A stretch of DNA of 64,000 nucleotides from Bacillus swezeyi (GCF_001969815.1 NZ_MRBK01000012.1:1-64000), one strand, 5' to 3'; counted from the stretch's first letter, positions 19,727 through 28,392 are shown. A program made the numbers and translations. Notes: generated by a model not told the origin, from the letters alone.

Positions 19727-19790
19727 CTGGTTTGGCCCCCTTAAAAATAGTGTACGTTTTTTAGCTTAACCGAATACGCCGGGTTCATAC

Positions 19791-20843
19791 TTATTCAGGC
19801 TGCTTAATATACCGCTTGTCTTTCATGAATAATTTCCAGAAGTAATAGAAGCCGGGAAACAAAATAATAAAACCGATGATGTATGAGATGAACAGCGCTC
19901 TGAACGTTTCCGGAGCGGTGAAGCCGGATTGAATCGTGACATCAGGGTAGATCATATATGGGAGATGGGCTCTTCCGTAGACGTAGCTGGCAGTAAAATA
20001 CTGGAGTGTAATGGCAATAACGGCGAGACGCGGCTTTCCCAGACGATCTTTATTGTCAGTATTCGGCAAAAACAGAGCGACAAATGCGATAAGAAACAGC
20101 AGAAAAGACAGAATCAGCCATGGAAGACCGTTCATCATTTTCATGTATAGCCAGTTTGCTTCAGTTCTCATTGTCATCATAATGCTGAAAGACAAAAGCA
20201 GAGCGAGCGGTCCGGTAATCAGAGCGTTGCGGCGATAAACTTGATATGCGTCTCTTTCATCGGCTACATTTGAAAAATCAGCAAGCAATAATGAAGACAA
20301 AAACAGGGTGCTGAAAATGGCAAATCCCATAAATGAATAAGCATGCGGGCTTAAAAATAAATTGGTGAAATCCAATTGATGGCTGCCGTTTTGCCGATAT
20401 ACAACATTTCCGTGAGTGACGGGCAGCACAAGGATTAAAACAGCGGGAATGATAAAACCGCTGATGCCTGAAACATAAGTCAACGCTCTTTCATACCCTT
20501 TCGCGGCGTGGGAAAATACCAAAAAGCCGCTTCGAATGGCGAGCAGTAATAAAATAATGCTGCCGGGAATCAAAAGCACCGTTCCCAACACAAAAGTCCC
20601 CCCGGGAAAAAAGCTGAAGAGGGCAACGACAATTCCGACGATAAAGACATTTGTGACTTCCCATGTCGGAGAGAGATAGCGGTTTGCGATGTTTGTCGCT
20701 TTTAACTGTTTTTTATTCATATAAATCATCGACCAAAAGCCGGCTCCAAAATCCATGGACGCCATGACGGCGTAGATGAATATGAATCCCCAGACGATCG
20801 AAATAGCCAGCAGGGCATCTGTTGTTCCATCCAATTGCATCAT
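19791..20843 (-). CDS. ythB: Cytochrome bd-type quinol oxidase subunit II
   Basis: CydB-family membrane protein of 350 residues with about nine hydrophobic helices; the N-terminus AISIVWGFIFIYAVMASMDFGAG matches the family start (acidic residue in MDFGAG). It pairs with the subunit I gene 28 bp upstream. It differs from CydB of cydABCD and corresponds to B. subtilis YthB, part of a second bd-type oxidase. SD gaaggg lies before ATG 20843; a tandem ATG follows. Confidence 0.9.
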   Translation of the reverse strand: MMQLDGTTDALLAISIVWGFIFIYAVMASMDFGAGFWSMIYMNKKQLKATNIANRYLSPTWEVTNVFIVGIVVALFSFFPGGTFVLGTVLLIPGSIILLLLAIRSGFLVFSHAAKGYERALTYVSGISGFIIPAVLILVLPVTHGNVVYRQNGSHQLDFTNLFLSPHAYSFMGFAIFSTLFLSSLLLADFSNVADERDAYQVYRRNALITGPLALLLSFSIMMTMRTEANWLYMKMMNGLPWLILSFLLFLIAFVALFLPNTDNKDRLGKPRLAVIAITLQYFTASYVYGRAHLPYMIYPDVTIQSGFTAPETFRALFISYIIGFIILFPGFYYFWKLFMKDKRYIKQPE

Positions 20844-20871
20844 ATGACTCCCTTCTGTTGTCCCGTGATTT

Positions 20872-22203
20872 TTATGCTTCAGAGGTTTTAAGGTCTTCTT
20901 CGACAGGATGGCGTTTAAAATAATATTGCAAAACGAACACCACCGCTGCTCCTAAAATGACATAGACAATAAAGAACAAAAGAAATAATATGCCGATTGA
21001 ACCCGATGTCGTGACCACTTCAGACGTTTTCTGCATGTGATAGATCACCCAAGGCTGTCTTCCGGTACATGCAAAGACCCAGCCGAATTCAATCGCAAGC
21101 AGGCTGAGCGGTCCTGCCGTCGTAAAAAAAATCAGCATCCAGCGCGGAAAATGGTCTCTTTTTAAAACCCTTCTCCATATTAAGCCGGCTGCGGCATAAA
21201 CGATCAAGAGGCTGCCGATTAATACCATCCCGTTAAACAGCGTATGGATGAACAGAGGCGGCCACTCATCCCTCGGAAATTCATTCAAACCTTTAACGAC
21301 GGTATCAAACCGATTACCTGCCAAAAAGCTCAGAGCCCACGGAATTTCAATCGCCCACTTAATCGATTGTGTGGCTTCATCAGGTATACCGCCGATTGCC
21401 AGGGGCGCATGGGACTGGGTTTCAAATAACCCTTCCGCACCGGCCAGCTTTTCAGGCTGATAACGGTGAAGATATTGTGCGGATTCATGCCCGCTTATTG
21501 CAGTGATCAGAGAAAACACGCCTCCGACGAGCAGTCCGAGCAGAAGCGCTTTTCTATGCAGGGTATACACTTTTTCGTTCCCGCGATTGCGGAGCATTTT
21601 GTATGCCGCGATTGTCGCAATGATAAAAGCGCCTGTCATAAAAGCAGAAACAACGACATGGCCGGCCGTCACTGCAAAGCTTTTATTAAAAAAGGCTGTC
21701 CATGGCTGAACGTCTGTGATTTCACCGCCCACAATCTTAAAGCCTTCAGGCGTTCCCTGGAAAGCGTGAACGTTCGTAATTAAGATGGCTGAAGCGGCCG
21801 CCCCGATGACGATAAAGATAACGGCTATGATTCTCATGAGAGGTGTCAAGCGGTCTGCCGCATATACATAAATGGACATGAACAAAGCCTCGATAAAAAA
21901 TGCGTAAATTTCGATTTGAAAAGGCAGTGACATCACTTTTCCGATCACTTCCATGAATCCAGGCCAAAGAAGCGCCAGCTGTGTTCCTGCAATGGTTCCG
22001 GTCGGGATCGCAACTCCCAGCAAAACGGCTTGCGCCTTTGTCCATCTTTTAGCCATAATGCCGTAATGGGGATCTTTTGTTTTTTGATAAATCAGCTCAG
22101 CCAAAAGGATCATCAAAGGAATTCCGACGCCCAAAGATGCGAAGATAATATGGAATCCCATCGTTGTTCCGAAAAGGCTTCTTGCAAAAATTAAATCATT
22201 CAT
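20872..22203 (-). CDS. ythA: Cytochrome bd-type quinol oxidase subunit I
   Basis: CydA family, 443 residues with about nine membrane helices. An early His in TTMGFHIIFASLGVG is a heme-ligand candidate, as are the GHESAQYLHRYQPEKLAG region (quinol side) and Met/His residues in the central helices. The short periplasmic Q-loop resembles cyanide-insensitive oxidases. The frame opens at GTG 22215, but ATG 22203 lies about nine bases after aaaggtgg and starts MNDLIFARSL. It oxidises menaquinol, linking to the men genes nearby. Confidence 0.9.
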   Translation of the reverse strand: MNDLIFARSLFGTTMGFHIIFASLGVGIPLMILLAELIYQKTKDPHYGIMAKRWTKAQAVLLGVAIPTGTIAGTQLALLWPGFMEVIGKVMSLPFQIEIYAFFIEALFMSIYVYAADRLTPLMRIIAVIFIVIGAAASAILITNVHAFQGTPEGFKIVGGEITDVQPWTAFFNKSFAVTAGHVVVSAFMTGAFIIATIAAYKMLRNRGNEKVYTLHRKALLLGLLVGGVFSLITAISGHESAQYLHRYQPEKLAGAEGLFETQSHAPLAIGGIPDEATQSIKWAIEIPWALSFLAGNRFDTVVKGLNEFPRDEWPPLFIHTLFNGMVLIGSLLIVYAAAGLIWRRVLKRDHFPRWMLIFFTTAGPLSLLAIEFGWVFACTGRQPWVIYHMQKTSEVVTTSGSIGILFLLFFIVYVILGAAVVFVLQYYFKRHPVEEDLKTSEA

Positions 22204-22328
22204 CCGGAAAGCCACCTTTCATGCACACCATTTTGCTTTTATTGTTTACCTCCTTTTTTAGATTATTCTTCCTCTTGAATATCAAAATTGTAAAATGCTT
22301 AAAATATGTAAAAAGGCAGCGTTGCTTT

Positions 22329-22357
22329 TTGACATGGAGAAATGGAAGGTTTATAAT
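22329..22357 (+). promoter_or_regulatory. SigA promoter of rpmE2
   Basis: TTGACA (22329-22334), 17-bp spacer, TATAAT (22352-22357): a perfect consensus promoter with the Zur box overlapping its start-site side. Confidence 0.88.
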
Positions 22358-22378
22358 AAAACGTAATTGTTACGTTTT
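22358..22378. promoter_or_regulatory. Zur box at rpmE2
   Basis: Palindrome with arms aaaacgtaa and ttacgtttt. It matches the B. subtilis Zur consensus AAATCGTAATNATTACGATT(T) at most positions and sits just after the -10 hexamer, as expected for repression when zinc is sufficient. Confidence 0.9.
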
Positions 22379-22395
22379 AAAGGAGGAATGGATCA

Positions 22396-22641
22396 ATGAA
22401 ACCCAATATTCATCCTAAAACCCATAAAGTGATCTTTCAGGATGTAAACAGCGGATACCGTTTTTTGAGCAGTTCAACAAAAACGTCTTCTGAAACGGCA
22501 GAGTGGGAAGACGGCAAAACGTATCCGGTGATTAAAGTTGAAGTGAGTTCTGACACCCATCCGTTTTACACAGGCAGACAAAAATTCAATGAAAAAGGCG
22601 GAAGGGTTGAGCAGTTTAAGAAAAGATTCAACATGGACTAA
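22396..22641 (+). CDS. rpmE2: 50S ribosomal protein L31, type B (zinc-independent)
   Basis: 81-residue L31 with no cysteines, so the C-minus form that replaces zinc-binding L31 (RpmE) and frees zinc under starvation. [20 protein letters not shown] and [16 protein letters not shown] are family landmarks. SD aaaggagg precedes ATG 22396. The consensus promoter with overlapping Zur box indicates derepression under zinc limitation, as for B. subtilis ytiA. Confidence 0.95.
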   Translation: MKPNIHPKTHKVIFQDVNSGYRFLSSSTKTSSETAEWEDGKTYPVIKVEVSSDTHPFYTGRQKFNEKGGRVEQFKKRFNMD

Positions 22642-22642
22642 A

Positions 22643-22667
22643 AGGCCGGGGCATCCGGTCTTTTTTT
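22643..22667 (+). terminator. rpmE2 terminator
   Basis: ggccgg / ccggtc stem with a five-base loop and seven T. Confidence 0.8.
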
Positions 22668-22680
22668 CTGCAATACAATT

Positions 22681-22706
22681 AAAAAAACGCGCATGCAGGC
22701 ATGCGC
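22681..22706 (-). terminator. znuA terminator
   Basis: Minus-strand stem cgcgcatgc / gcatgcgcg followed by six T, downstream of the znuA stop. Confidence 0.9.
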
Positions 22707-22720
22707 GCCAGAGGTTATAG

Positions 22721-23722
22721 CTATTGATTTGATAAAGCTTTTTTCAATACAGCTAGGTTTTCTTTCATGATGCTGACATAGTCTTCACCATTTTCGATGT
22801 CCTCTTTAGAAACGGATTCAAGGTTTTTCATCGTCAAGCTTTCAGCACCGATCTCTTTTTTAATGATCTCTGAGATTTTGCTGCTTACATTGCTTTCAAA
22901 GATCACATATTTAATATTGTGTTCTTTTGCGGTTTTAACGATATTTTCAAGCTCTTTTTGGGAAGGCTCCTCTGTCGGTGAAAGGCCAAGCACGCTCATT
23001 TGTTCAATTCCATAGCGCTTTTCCCAGTAGCCATATGCGGCATGAGAGACGAGGATTTCTTTTTTGTCGGCCTTGTCGACTGTTTGTTTAAAGTCCTGAT
23101 GAAGCTGATCCAAATCTTTTTTTAGAGATTCATAGTTTTTTGTAAAGGTTTGTTCATGATCCGGGTCTAATTGAACGAGCTCATTTTTAATATTTTCCGC
23201 TAGTTGTTCAGCAAGAACTGGGTCAAGCCAGATGTGCGGGTCTTTATCTCCGTGGTCATGATCGTGTTCTTCAGATTCGGCATGCTCATGATCGTGATCA
23301 TGATCCTCGTCATGTCCGTCTTCTTCATGTGCATGCTCTTCTTCGTGGGAGAGGAGATCAATGCCTTCTCCCGCTTTGAGGATTTTAACGTTGCTGCCTT
23401 TTAATGTATTGACGGCTTTCTCTGCGAAGCCTTCAACACCAACGCCGGAATAAATAAAGGCGTCTGAGTCCGAAATCTCCGCCATTGTTTTTGAGCTTGG
23501 CTCATAAGTATGTGCCTCAACGTTAGGAGGGTAGACGCTTTTGACGTTCACATATTCCCCGCCGATTTTTTCTGTGAAATCTTCAAGCGGATAAATGGTT
23601 GTATAAATGTCCAATTTTTCTTTATCTTCTTTTTGATCGCCGGAAGCTCCATTGCTTGAGCAGCCTGCGGTTAATCCGGCAGCAAGAATGAATGCAGATG
23701 CTAATCCGAATGCTTTTTTCAT
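22721..23722 (-). CDS. znuA: Zinc ABC transporter substrate-binding lipoprotein
   Basis: Lipoprotein with signal MKKAFGLASAFILAAGLTAGC, lipobox Cys near residue 21. It belongs to the cluster A-I metal-binding proteins (ZnuA/AdcA/YcdH). A His/Asp/Glu-rich loop (about residues 120-160: HEEEHAHEEDGHDEDHDH and more) is diagnostic for zinc rather than manganese members; metal-site His also occur in EAHTYEPS and SHAAYGYW. I chose ATG 23722 (SD agaggag) over the longer frame. No permease or ATPase gene is adjacent, so partners must be encoded elsewhere. It has its own Zur box. Confidence 0.92.
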   Translation of the reverse strand: MKKAFGLASAFILAAGLTAGCSSNGASGDQKEDKEKLDIYTTIYPLEDFTEKIGGEYVNVKSVYPPNVEAHTYEPSSKTMAEISDSDAFIYSGVGVEGFAEKAVNTLKGSNVKILKAGEGIDLLSHEEEHAHEEDGHDEDHDHDHEHAESEEHDHDHGDKDPHIWLDPVLAEQLAENIKNELVQLDPDHEQTFTKNYESLKKDLDQLHQDFKQTVDKADKKEILVSHAAYGYWEKRYGIEQMSVLGLSPTEEPSQKELENIVKTAKEHNIKYVIFESNVSSKISEIIKKEIGAESLTMKNLESVSKEDIENGEDYVSIMKENLAVLKKALSNQ

Positions 23723-23783
23723 CGTATTTCTCCTCTCAATATAAAAACTGAAATCGTTCCGATTTAATGAATCCTGTATCATT

Positions 23784-23804
23784 GTATCGTAATAATTACG
23801 ATTT
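23784..23804. promoter_or_regulatory. Zur box upstream of znuA
   Basis: The core tatcgtaat-a-attacgattt matches the Zur consensus except for the first two positions. It lies between the zagA stop and the znuA start, about 60 bp before znuA. Confidence 0.9.
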
Positions 23805-23822
23805 GAAAAGAGGAAATCATAG

Positions 23823-25004
23823 TTAAATAAATTCTGGAAGCGGGTCGTCCATGACCGACCAGTCTGAAACCATTTCTTCCTCGCTCAATAAACACTCATC
23901 AAGGGAGCGGATCAAATCCGCCCGGTTCATTTGAATGCCGATAAACACAATGTCTGTTTTACGGTCACCGTGCGTTTCATGCCATTCCTGTTTCAGTTCG
24001 GGATCTTCTTCAAGTGCAAGCTGCTGTTCTTCTTGAGAACACGCTGCAATCCAATGACCGGCGCTTTGGATCATCAGGGAGGAACCCGCCTGAGAAAGAA
24101 GGCCGGCTGTTTCATTTCTGCTGGCGAGCCAGAAAAATCCTTTTGCCCTGATGATTTCAGCGGGCCAGCTTTCCAGCCAGCTCATCAGCCTTTCAGGGTG
24201 AAACGGCCGCCTTTTTTGATAGACGAATGAAGAGATTCCGAATTCTTCTGTTTCAGGTGTGTGTTCTTCATTCAGCTCTTTGATCCATCCGGCGGATTGG
24301 CTTGCTTTTTCAAAATCGAATTTTTTTGTGTTGATGATGTTGTGCAGCGGTACTTTTCCAAATGCGGCAGGGATCATTTCACAGCCGGGATTTAATTTTT
24401 TTAAGGACCAGAAAAGCTTTTCCTGCTCTTTTTCGCTCAGCAAATCGGTTTTATTTAAAATGATCACATCGGCAAATTCAATTTGTTCAATTAATAGATC
24501 GGCCACTTCCCGGCTGTCGGTTTTATCGGCGGCCTGTTTTCTTTCCAACAGGCTTTCACCAGAAGCAAAATCCTCGAAAAAACGGCTGCCGTCGACAACC
24601 GTTACCATCGTATCAAGCCGACAGCATTCGGTTAAATCAATGTCAAGTTCCTCGTCTTTGTATGTGAACGTCTGGGCGACGGGAATCGGTTCGCTGATCC
24701 CGGAAGACTCGATAAGGATGTAGTCGATGCCGCCGCTTTCAGCAAGCTTTTTGACTTCCAGCAGCAAATCATCTCTGAGCGTGCAGCAAATACAGCCATT
24801 TTGCATTTCGACGAGCCTTTCCTCAGTCCTGATGACATCCTCTCTTTTAATAAGAGACCCGTCAATATTAATTTCGCTCATGTCGTTTACAATCACGGCA
24901 ATGTTTAATCCATGGGATTCATGCAAGACGTGCTGAAGAAGCGTCGTTTTTCCGGATCCGAGATAACCGCTTAAAACAGTGACCGGAATGAATTGAGAAG
25001 CCAT
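23823..25004 (-). CDS. zagA: Zinc-responsive COG0523 GTPase (ZagA/YciC type)
   Basis: G3E-family metallochaperone GTPase of 393 residues. Walker A GYLGSGKTTLL is near residue 16, the metal-binding motif GCICC near residue 70, ESSGISEP is the Walker B region, and NKTD gives guanine specificity. The C-terminal COG0523 domain is complete. In B. subtilis, YciC (ZagA) delivers zinc to the folate enzyme FolE during zinc shortage. The Zur box 17 bp before ATG 25004 supports the same regulation. znuA lies downstream on the same strand but has its own box. Confidence 0.9.
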   Translation of the reverse strand: MASQFIPVTVLSGYLGSGKTTLLQHVLHESHGLNIAVIVNDMSEINIDGSLIKREDVIRTEERLVEMQNGCICCTLRDDLLLEVKKLAESGGIDYILIESSGISEPIPVAQTFTYKDEELDIDLTECCRLDTMVTVVDGSRFFEDFASGESLLERKQAADKTDSREVADLLIEQIEFADVIILNKTDLLSEKEQEKLFWSLKKLNPGCEMIPAAFGKVPLHNIINTKKFDFEKASQSAGWIKELNEEHTPETEEFGISSFVYQKRRPFHPERLMSWLESWPAEIIRAKGFFWLASRNETAGLLSQAGSSLMIQSAGHWIAACSQEEQQLALEEDPELKQEWHETHGDRKTDIVFIGIQMNRADLIRSLDECLLSEEEMVSDWSVMDDPLPEFI

Positions 25005-25020
25005 TTTTATCCCCTTCCTT

Positions 25021-25041
25021 AAAACGAAATAATTACGATTT
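25021..25041. promoter_or_regulatory. Zur box between zagA and ytiB
   Basis: aaaacgaaataattacgattt matches the Zur consensus at 18-19 of 21 positions. It sits 17 bp upstream of zagA and 88 bp upstream of divergent ytiB, so it could affect both. Confidence 0.88.
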
Positions 25042-25128
25042 GTACATTAGAATATTACGTGATAGATGAAAAAAAGACAAGACATATGTTATATTTACAT
25101 AAAAAAGCATTTAGAAAGGAATCGAGTC

Positions 25129-25698
25129 ATGAAACTTTTGGACAATATTCTAGAATATAACCAGCAGTTTGTTGAACGCCAGGACTATAAGAAATATGAA
25201 ACAAGCAAATTCCCCGACAAAAAAGTGGTCATCCTTTCCTGTATGGATACAAGGCTTGTCGAACTTCTTCCGCACGCCATGAATATGCGGAACGGGGATG
25301 TGAAAATCGTCAAGAGCGCAGGCGCCCTCGTGGCCCATCCTTTTGGAAGCATCATGAGAAGCATTCTTGTCGCCGTCTATGAGCTGAATGCAGATGAGGT
25401 ATGTGTGATCGGTCATCATGATTGCGGAATGAGTAAGCTGAAAAGTGATAGCTTTTTGGAAAAAGCGGTTCATCGCGGCATTCCAAAAGAACGGATTGAA
25501 ACGCTTGAGTATTCCGGTGTTGATTTTGAGCAGTGGCTGAAAAGCTTTGATTCTGTAGAGGACAGCGTCAGAGACAGTGTAAATGTCATTCGAAACCATC
25601 CGCTTACACCGGAAGACGTGCCTGTTCACGGACTTGTCATCAATCCGGAAACAGGAAAGCTTGATCTTGTTGTCAACGGTTATCAGGAAGGTCATTAA
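25129..25698 (+). CDS. ytiB: Beta-class carbonic anhydrase
   Basis: Interconverts CO2 and bicarbonate. Zinc ligands are Cys in SCMDTRL and His/Cys in GHHDCGM; the Asp-Arg dyad is in MDTR, and SAGALVAHP is conserved. The frame opens at 25066, but ATG 25129 after agaaagg gives 189 residues and the family start [11 protein letters not shown]. It shares its upstream region with Zur-controlled zagA. It overlaps ytjA tail to tail by four bases. Confidence 0.92.
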   Translation: MKLLDNILEYNQQFVERQDYKKYETSKFPDKKVVILSCMDTRLVELLPHAMNMRNGDVKIVKSAGALVAHPFGSIMRSILVAVYELNADEVCVIGHHDCGMSKLKSDSFLEKAVHRGIPKERIETLEYSGVDFEQWLKSFDSVEDSVRDSVNVIRNHPLTPEDVPVHGLVINPETGKLDLVVNGYQEGH

Positions 25699-25922
25699 TC
25701 TTTCTGCTTTTTTTCAGGCACGGGATCAACACCGCCGGGATGAAACGGGTGGCACTTCAGAATCCGCTTGATGGTCAGCCATCCTCCTTTGAACGCCCCA
25801 TGCTTTTCGATTGCTTCAAGTCCGTAATTGGAGCATGTCGGATAAAAACGGCATGAGGGCGGCAGGATTGGAGATATCCATTTTTGATATATGCGGATGA
25901 CCAGCATGAATAGAGTTTTCAT
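25695..25922 (-). CDS. ytjA: Membrane protein insertion efficiency factor (YidD family)
   Basis: YidD family: a short amphipathic N-terminus, then [26 protein letters not shown] and [18 protein letters not shown], both signature blocks. It is thought to assist YidC-type insertion. ATG 25922 gives 75 residues; GTG 25934 is an alternative that overlaps the SD-like aaagg. Confidence 0.93.
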   Translation of the reverse strand: MKTLFMLVIRIYQKWISPILPPSCRFYPTCSNYGLEAIEKHGAFKGGWLTIKRILKCHPFHPGGVDPVPEKKQKD

Positions 25923-26060
25923 AGGTTTCAGCACCTTTTTTGTTTTTCTTTATTATAATATAAGCAGAAAACGCACAAAAAGGAAAAGCATTCACCTGAA
26001 AACTTACCGGTAAAGTATGATATAATACAAAAAAGACCGAATAGAGGGGAGAGATGAACC

Positions 26061-26534
26061 ATGCCTTCAGTTGAAAGTTTTGAACTTGATCATAATGCAG
26101 TAAAAGCGCCTTATGTCAGACATTGCGGTGTGCATAAAGTCGGAACGGACGGCGTTGTCAATAAGTTCGATATCCGTTTTTGCCAGCCGAATCAACAGGC
26201 AATGAAACCTGATACGATTCATACACTTGAGCATTTGCTTGCGTTTACGATCCGCACTTATGCGGAAAAATATGACCATTTTGACATTATTGACATTTCA
26301 CCGATGGGATGCCAGACAGGCTATTACCTTGTTGTAAGCGGAGAGCCGAAAGCGGAAGAAATTGTCGATTTGCTTGAGGACACGTTTAAGGAAGCCGTTG
26401 AAGTGACGGACATTCCGGCGGCAAATGAAAAACAGTGCGGCCAGGCGAAGCTTCATGACCTTGAAGGTGCAAAACGCTTGATGCGCTTTTGGCTTTCGCA
26501 AAATAAAGAAGATTTATTAAAAGTATTTGGATAA
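26061..26534 (+). CDS. luxS: S-ribosylhomocysteine lyase LuxS
   Basis: Cleaves S-ribosylhomocysteine to homocysteine and DPD, the AI-2 precursor, in the activated methyl cycle. Metal ligands H54 and H58 with E57 form HTLEH; C126 completes the site (KQCGQAK). 157 residues, full length. ATG 26061 follows agaggggaga. A TATAAT at 26021-26026 is the probable -10; the -35 is weak. Strong terminator downstream, so probably monocistronic. Confidence 0.97.
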   Translation: MPSVESFELDHNAVKAPYVRHCGVHKVGTDGVVNKFDIRFCQPNQQAMKPDTIHTLEHLLAFTIRTYAEKYDHFDIIDISPMGCQTGYYLVVSGEPKAEEIVDLLEDTFKEAVEVTDIPAANEKQCGQAKLHDLEGAKRLMRFWLSQNKEDLLKVFG

Positions 26535-26544
26535 AGCCAAAAAC

Positions 26545-26600
26545 AGCCGGCGCCAATTTTCTTCATTTGAAGAGAAATGGCGCCGGCTTTTCATTTTTTG
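26545..26600 (+). terminator. luxS terminator
   Basis: An 11-bp GC-rich stem agccggcgcca / tggcgccggct, extended by tttctt/aagaga-like pairing, followed by T-rich sequence. Confidence 0.9.
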
Positions 26601-26683
26601 TTCACAAAGAAAATAATGCCATTAATACCTGAACTTTGCTACACTTGATATGTAGTACATAACATGACAAAAAGGGTGATAGG

Positions 26684-27130
26684 ATGCGTTGGGGAAAATG
26701 GTTGATTATCGTGTTTTTAGCGATTGGCCTGTCTGCCTGCGGACAAACTGAAAAGCCGGCGGCATCAGATGAAGAGCCTAAAGTGCTGACAGCCAAGCTT
26801 TCGGCGCCTGAACAAATCGCTAAAGATGAAAAGGCTGTCATAAAAGCGTCTGTGCTTTACGGGGACGAGCCGGTGACAGATGCAGATGAGGTGGAGTTTG
26901 AATACTGGAAGGCGGGGAGCAAAGAAGAGAGCCAGCTTCAAAAAGCGAAACATGACGGAAAAGGAGTCTACAGCATGGAGAAATCTTTTTCTGAAGACGC
27001 GGATTATAAAATTCAAGTCCATGTCACGGCAAAGAAGCAGCATACGATGCCGGTAACCGACATTAAAGTCGGATCGGGAGACCATGAGAAGCAGGCGGAA
27101 GATGAAAAAGAAGAAGCCCATCATCACTGA
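26684..27130 (+). CDS. ytkA: YtkA-like lipoprotein
   Basis: 148-residue lipoprotein. The signal MRWGKWLIIVFLAIGLSAC has the lipobox Cys at 19, followed by a linker rich in charged residues and a single immunoglobulin-like YtkA domain (about residues 40-130: VSYGDEPV-type strands, WKAGSKEES, GVYSMEKSF). The C-terminus is charged and ends HHH. YtkA-like domains often bind copper or assist cytochrome oxidase assembly elsewhere, but that role is not shown here. SD aaagggtg. Its last seven bases overlap a convergent small gene. Confidence 0.9.
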   Translation: MRWGKWLIIVFLAIGLSACGQTEKPAASDEEPKVLTAKLSAPEQIAKDEKAVIKASVLYGDEPVTDADEVEFEYWKAGSKEESQLQKAKHDGKGVYSMEKSFSEDADYKIQVHVTAKKQHTMPVTDIKVGSGDHEKQAEDEKEEAHHH

Positions 27131-27267
27131 TGCGGCTGTTCTTCTTCCTTTGACGGCGGAGGATCGACCTTGTGCTTGTAGTCATATGCTTTTGCTGTCG
27201 TGACTAGTGACACCGCCAGAATGGCGCCTGTAATTAAAATGCCTACAACAATCCAAAACAGGATCAT
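27124..27267 (-). CDS. ytzI: Small single-span membrane protein (47 aa), YtzI-like
   Basis: 47 codons beginning MILFWIVVGILITGAILAV, one membrane span, then KAYDYKHKVDPPP and an acidic tail. The Y-x-Y-K-H-x-V-D-P signature and the position between ytkA and dps fit the small protein I recall as YtzI; the symbol is tentative. ATG 27267 has ggagg six bases ahead, strong evidence for translation. It overlaps the ytkA end tail to tail. Function unknown. Confidence 0.75.
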   Translation of the reverse strand: MILFWIVVGILITGAILAVSLVTTAKAYDYKHKVDPPPSKEEEQPHQ

Positions 27268-27342
27268 ACTTTACCTCCGAATGCTTTTACCAATAGTTTA
27301 CCATATGGGAGAAACAAAATCAGGATCAAGAGTAAAAGAAAT

Positions 27343-27368
27343 GTTTCCTGCACAAGCTAAACGGGTAA
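27343..27368 (+). promoter_or_regulatory. SigB-type promoter of dps
   Basis: gtttcc, 14-bp spacer, gggtaa resembles the general-stress SigB consensus (GTTTAA N12-14 GGGTAT). B. subtilis dps is SigB dependent, which supports the call. Confidence 0.7.
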
Positions 27369-27399
27369 AACAAAAGTAAACCAAAGGAGGACGATCATC

Positions 27400-27837
27400 A
27401 TGTCGGAAAAATTGAAAACAACGGTTAACAAACAAGTTGCAAATTGGACCGTTCTGTATGTGAAGTTACATAATTATCATTGGTATGTGAAAGGCAAAGA
27501 TTTCTTTACTTTGCATGAAAAATTTGAGGAGCTGTATACAGAAGCCGCAGTCTATATAGACGATTTGGCTGAGCGCCTGCTGGCTATGCAAGGCTCGCCG
27601 GTGGGAACGATGAAGGAATGCCTCGAGCTGTCTTCGATTAAAGAAGCGGACGGCAGCGAGTCTTCGGAGCAGATGGTGCAAAATATTTACGATGACTTTT
27701 CAACGGTGGCCGAGGAGCTGAAAAGCGGGATCGAGCTTGCCGAGGAAGTAAATGATGAAACGACGGGAGACATGTTTCTCTCGATCCATCAATCGATCGA
27801 AAAACACAACTGGATGCTGAAAGCATATTTGGGATAA
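27400..27837 (+). CDS. dps: Dps-family mini-ferritin
   Basis: 145-residue four-helix Dps protein that oxidises and stores iron and protects DNA. Inter-subunit ferroxidase residues are present: His in [11 protein letters not shown], then [12 protein letters not shown] and [12 protein letters not shown]. The short N-terminus lacks a long Lys-rich tail. SD aaaggagg precedes ATG 27400. The SigB-type promoter lies 32 bp upstream, and a terminator follows. Confidence 0.95.
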   Translation: MSEKLKTTVNKQVANWTVLYVKLHNYHWYVKGKDFFTLHEKFEELYTEAAVYIDDLAERLLAMQGSPVGTMKECLELSSIKEADGSESSEQMVQNIYDDFSTVAEELKSGIELAEEVNDETTGDMFLSIHQSIEKHNWMLKAYLG

Positions 27838-27844
27838 TCAAAAA

Positions 27845-27869
27845 GTCCGGGCGAAGGCCCGGCTTTTTT
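27845..27869 (+). terminator. dps terminator
   Basis: ccgggc / gcccgg stem, four-base loop, six T. Confidence 0.92.
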
Positions 27870-27990
27870 GTGTTATTCGTTCTTTTTAAAGCCTCTTTTG
27901 AGAATTGTCAAACAATTCATCCAAGCCTTTCAAAGCTCTTTTTCATAGGATAAGCTATGAAAAGTCTTTTTTGAAAGGATGTTGAAGCGC

Positions 27991-28392
27991 ATGATTAGGG
28001 ACTTAGGCATCTTTTCGCTAGCGGCCGGTTTATCGGCCATTGGGTTTTTATTCGGTACGATCGAGTATTTATTTATGATTTTAATTACGTTAATGGGAAT
28101 TGAATTTGTAAGCAAAAGCTTGAATGAATGTGTGAATGATCAATTTGCGATCAACAGACTGTTTACAAGGCTGGCGAAAAAATTAGTCACGCTTTCTCTC
28201 ATATCTGTCGCTCACTTTTTTGATCAGCTGCTCCAAACCGATAATTCGATCCGCGATTTTGCCATCATGTTTTATATTTTATATGAGGCGTTTCAAATTG
28301 TGAGCACGGCCCATTCGTTAGGAATACCCGTTCCGCAGGTGTTTTTGGATATTCTTGAAATCATTAAGGAAAAACTGCGGGGAAGGCCGTAA
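27991..28392 (+). CDS. ytkC: Holin-family membrane protein YtkC
   Basis: 133 residues with three or four hydrophobic segments and the GIEFVSKSLNECVNDQ...KKLVTLSLISVAHFFDQLL pattern of the toxin-secretion/phage-lysis holin family. No endolysin or phage gene is nearby, so it is a chromosomal holin-like protein rather than a prophage remnant. ATG 27991 is chosen because upstream ATG 27979 overlaps the SD gaaagga. Confidence 0.82.
   Translation: MIRDLGIFSLAAGLSAIGFLFGTIEYLFMILITLMGIEFVSKSLNECVNDQFAINRLFTRLAKKLVTLSLISVAHFFDQLLQTDNSIRDFAIMFYILYEAFQIVSTAHSLGIPVPQVFLDILEIIKEKLRGRP

Noticed and set aside
22204-22260. Strong aaaggagg on the minus strand 40-50 bp before ythA with a possible 11-codon leader peptide
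   Set aside because: The first ATG is 17 bases from the SD, too far for normal initiation; left as an oddity.
27991-28392. Holin-like ytkC as evidence for a prophage
   Set aside because: No phage structural, integrase or lysin genes are nearby, and synteny with B. subtilis is kept on both sides.
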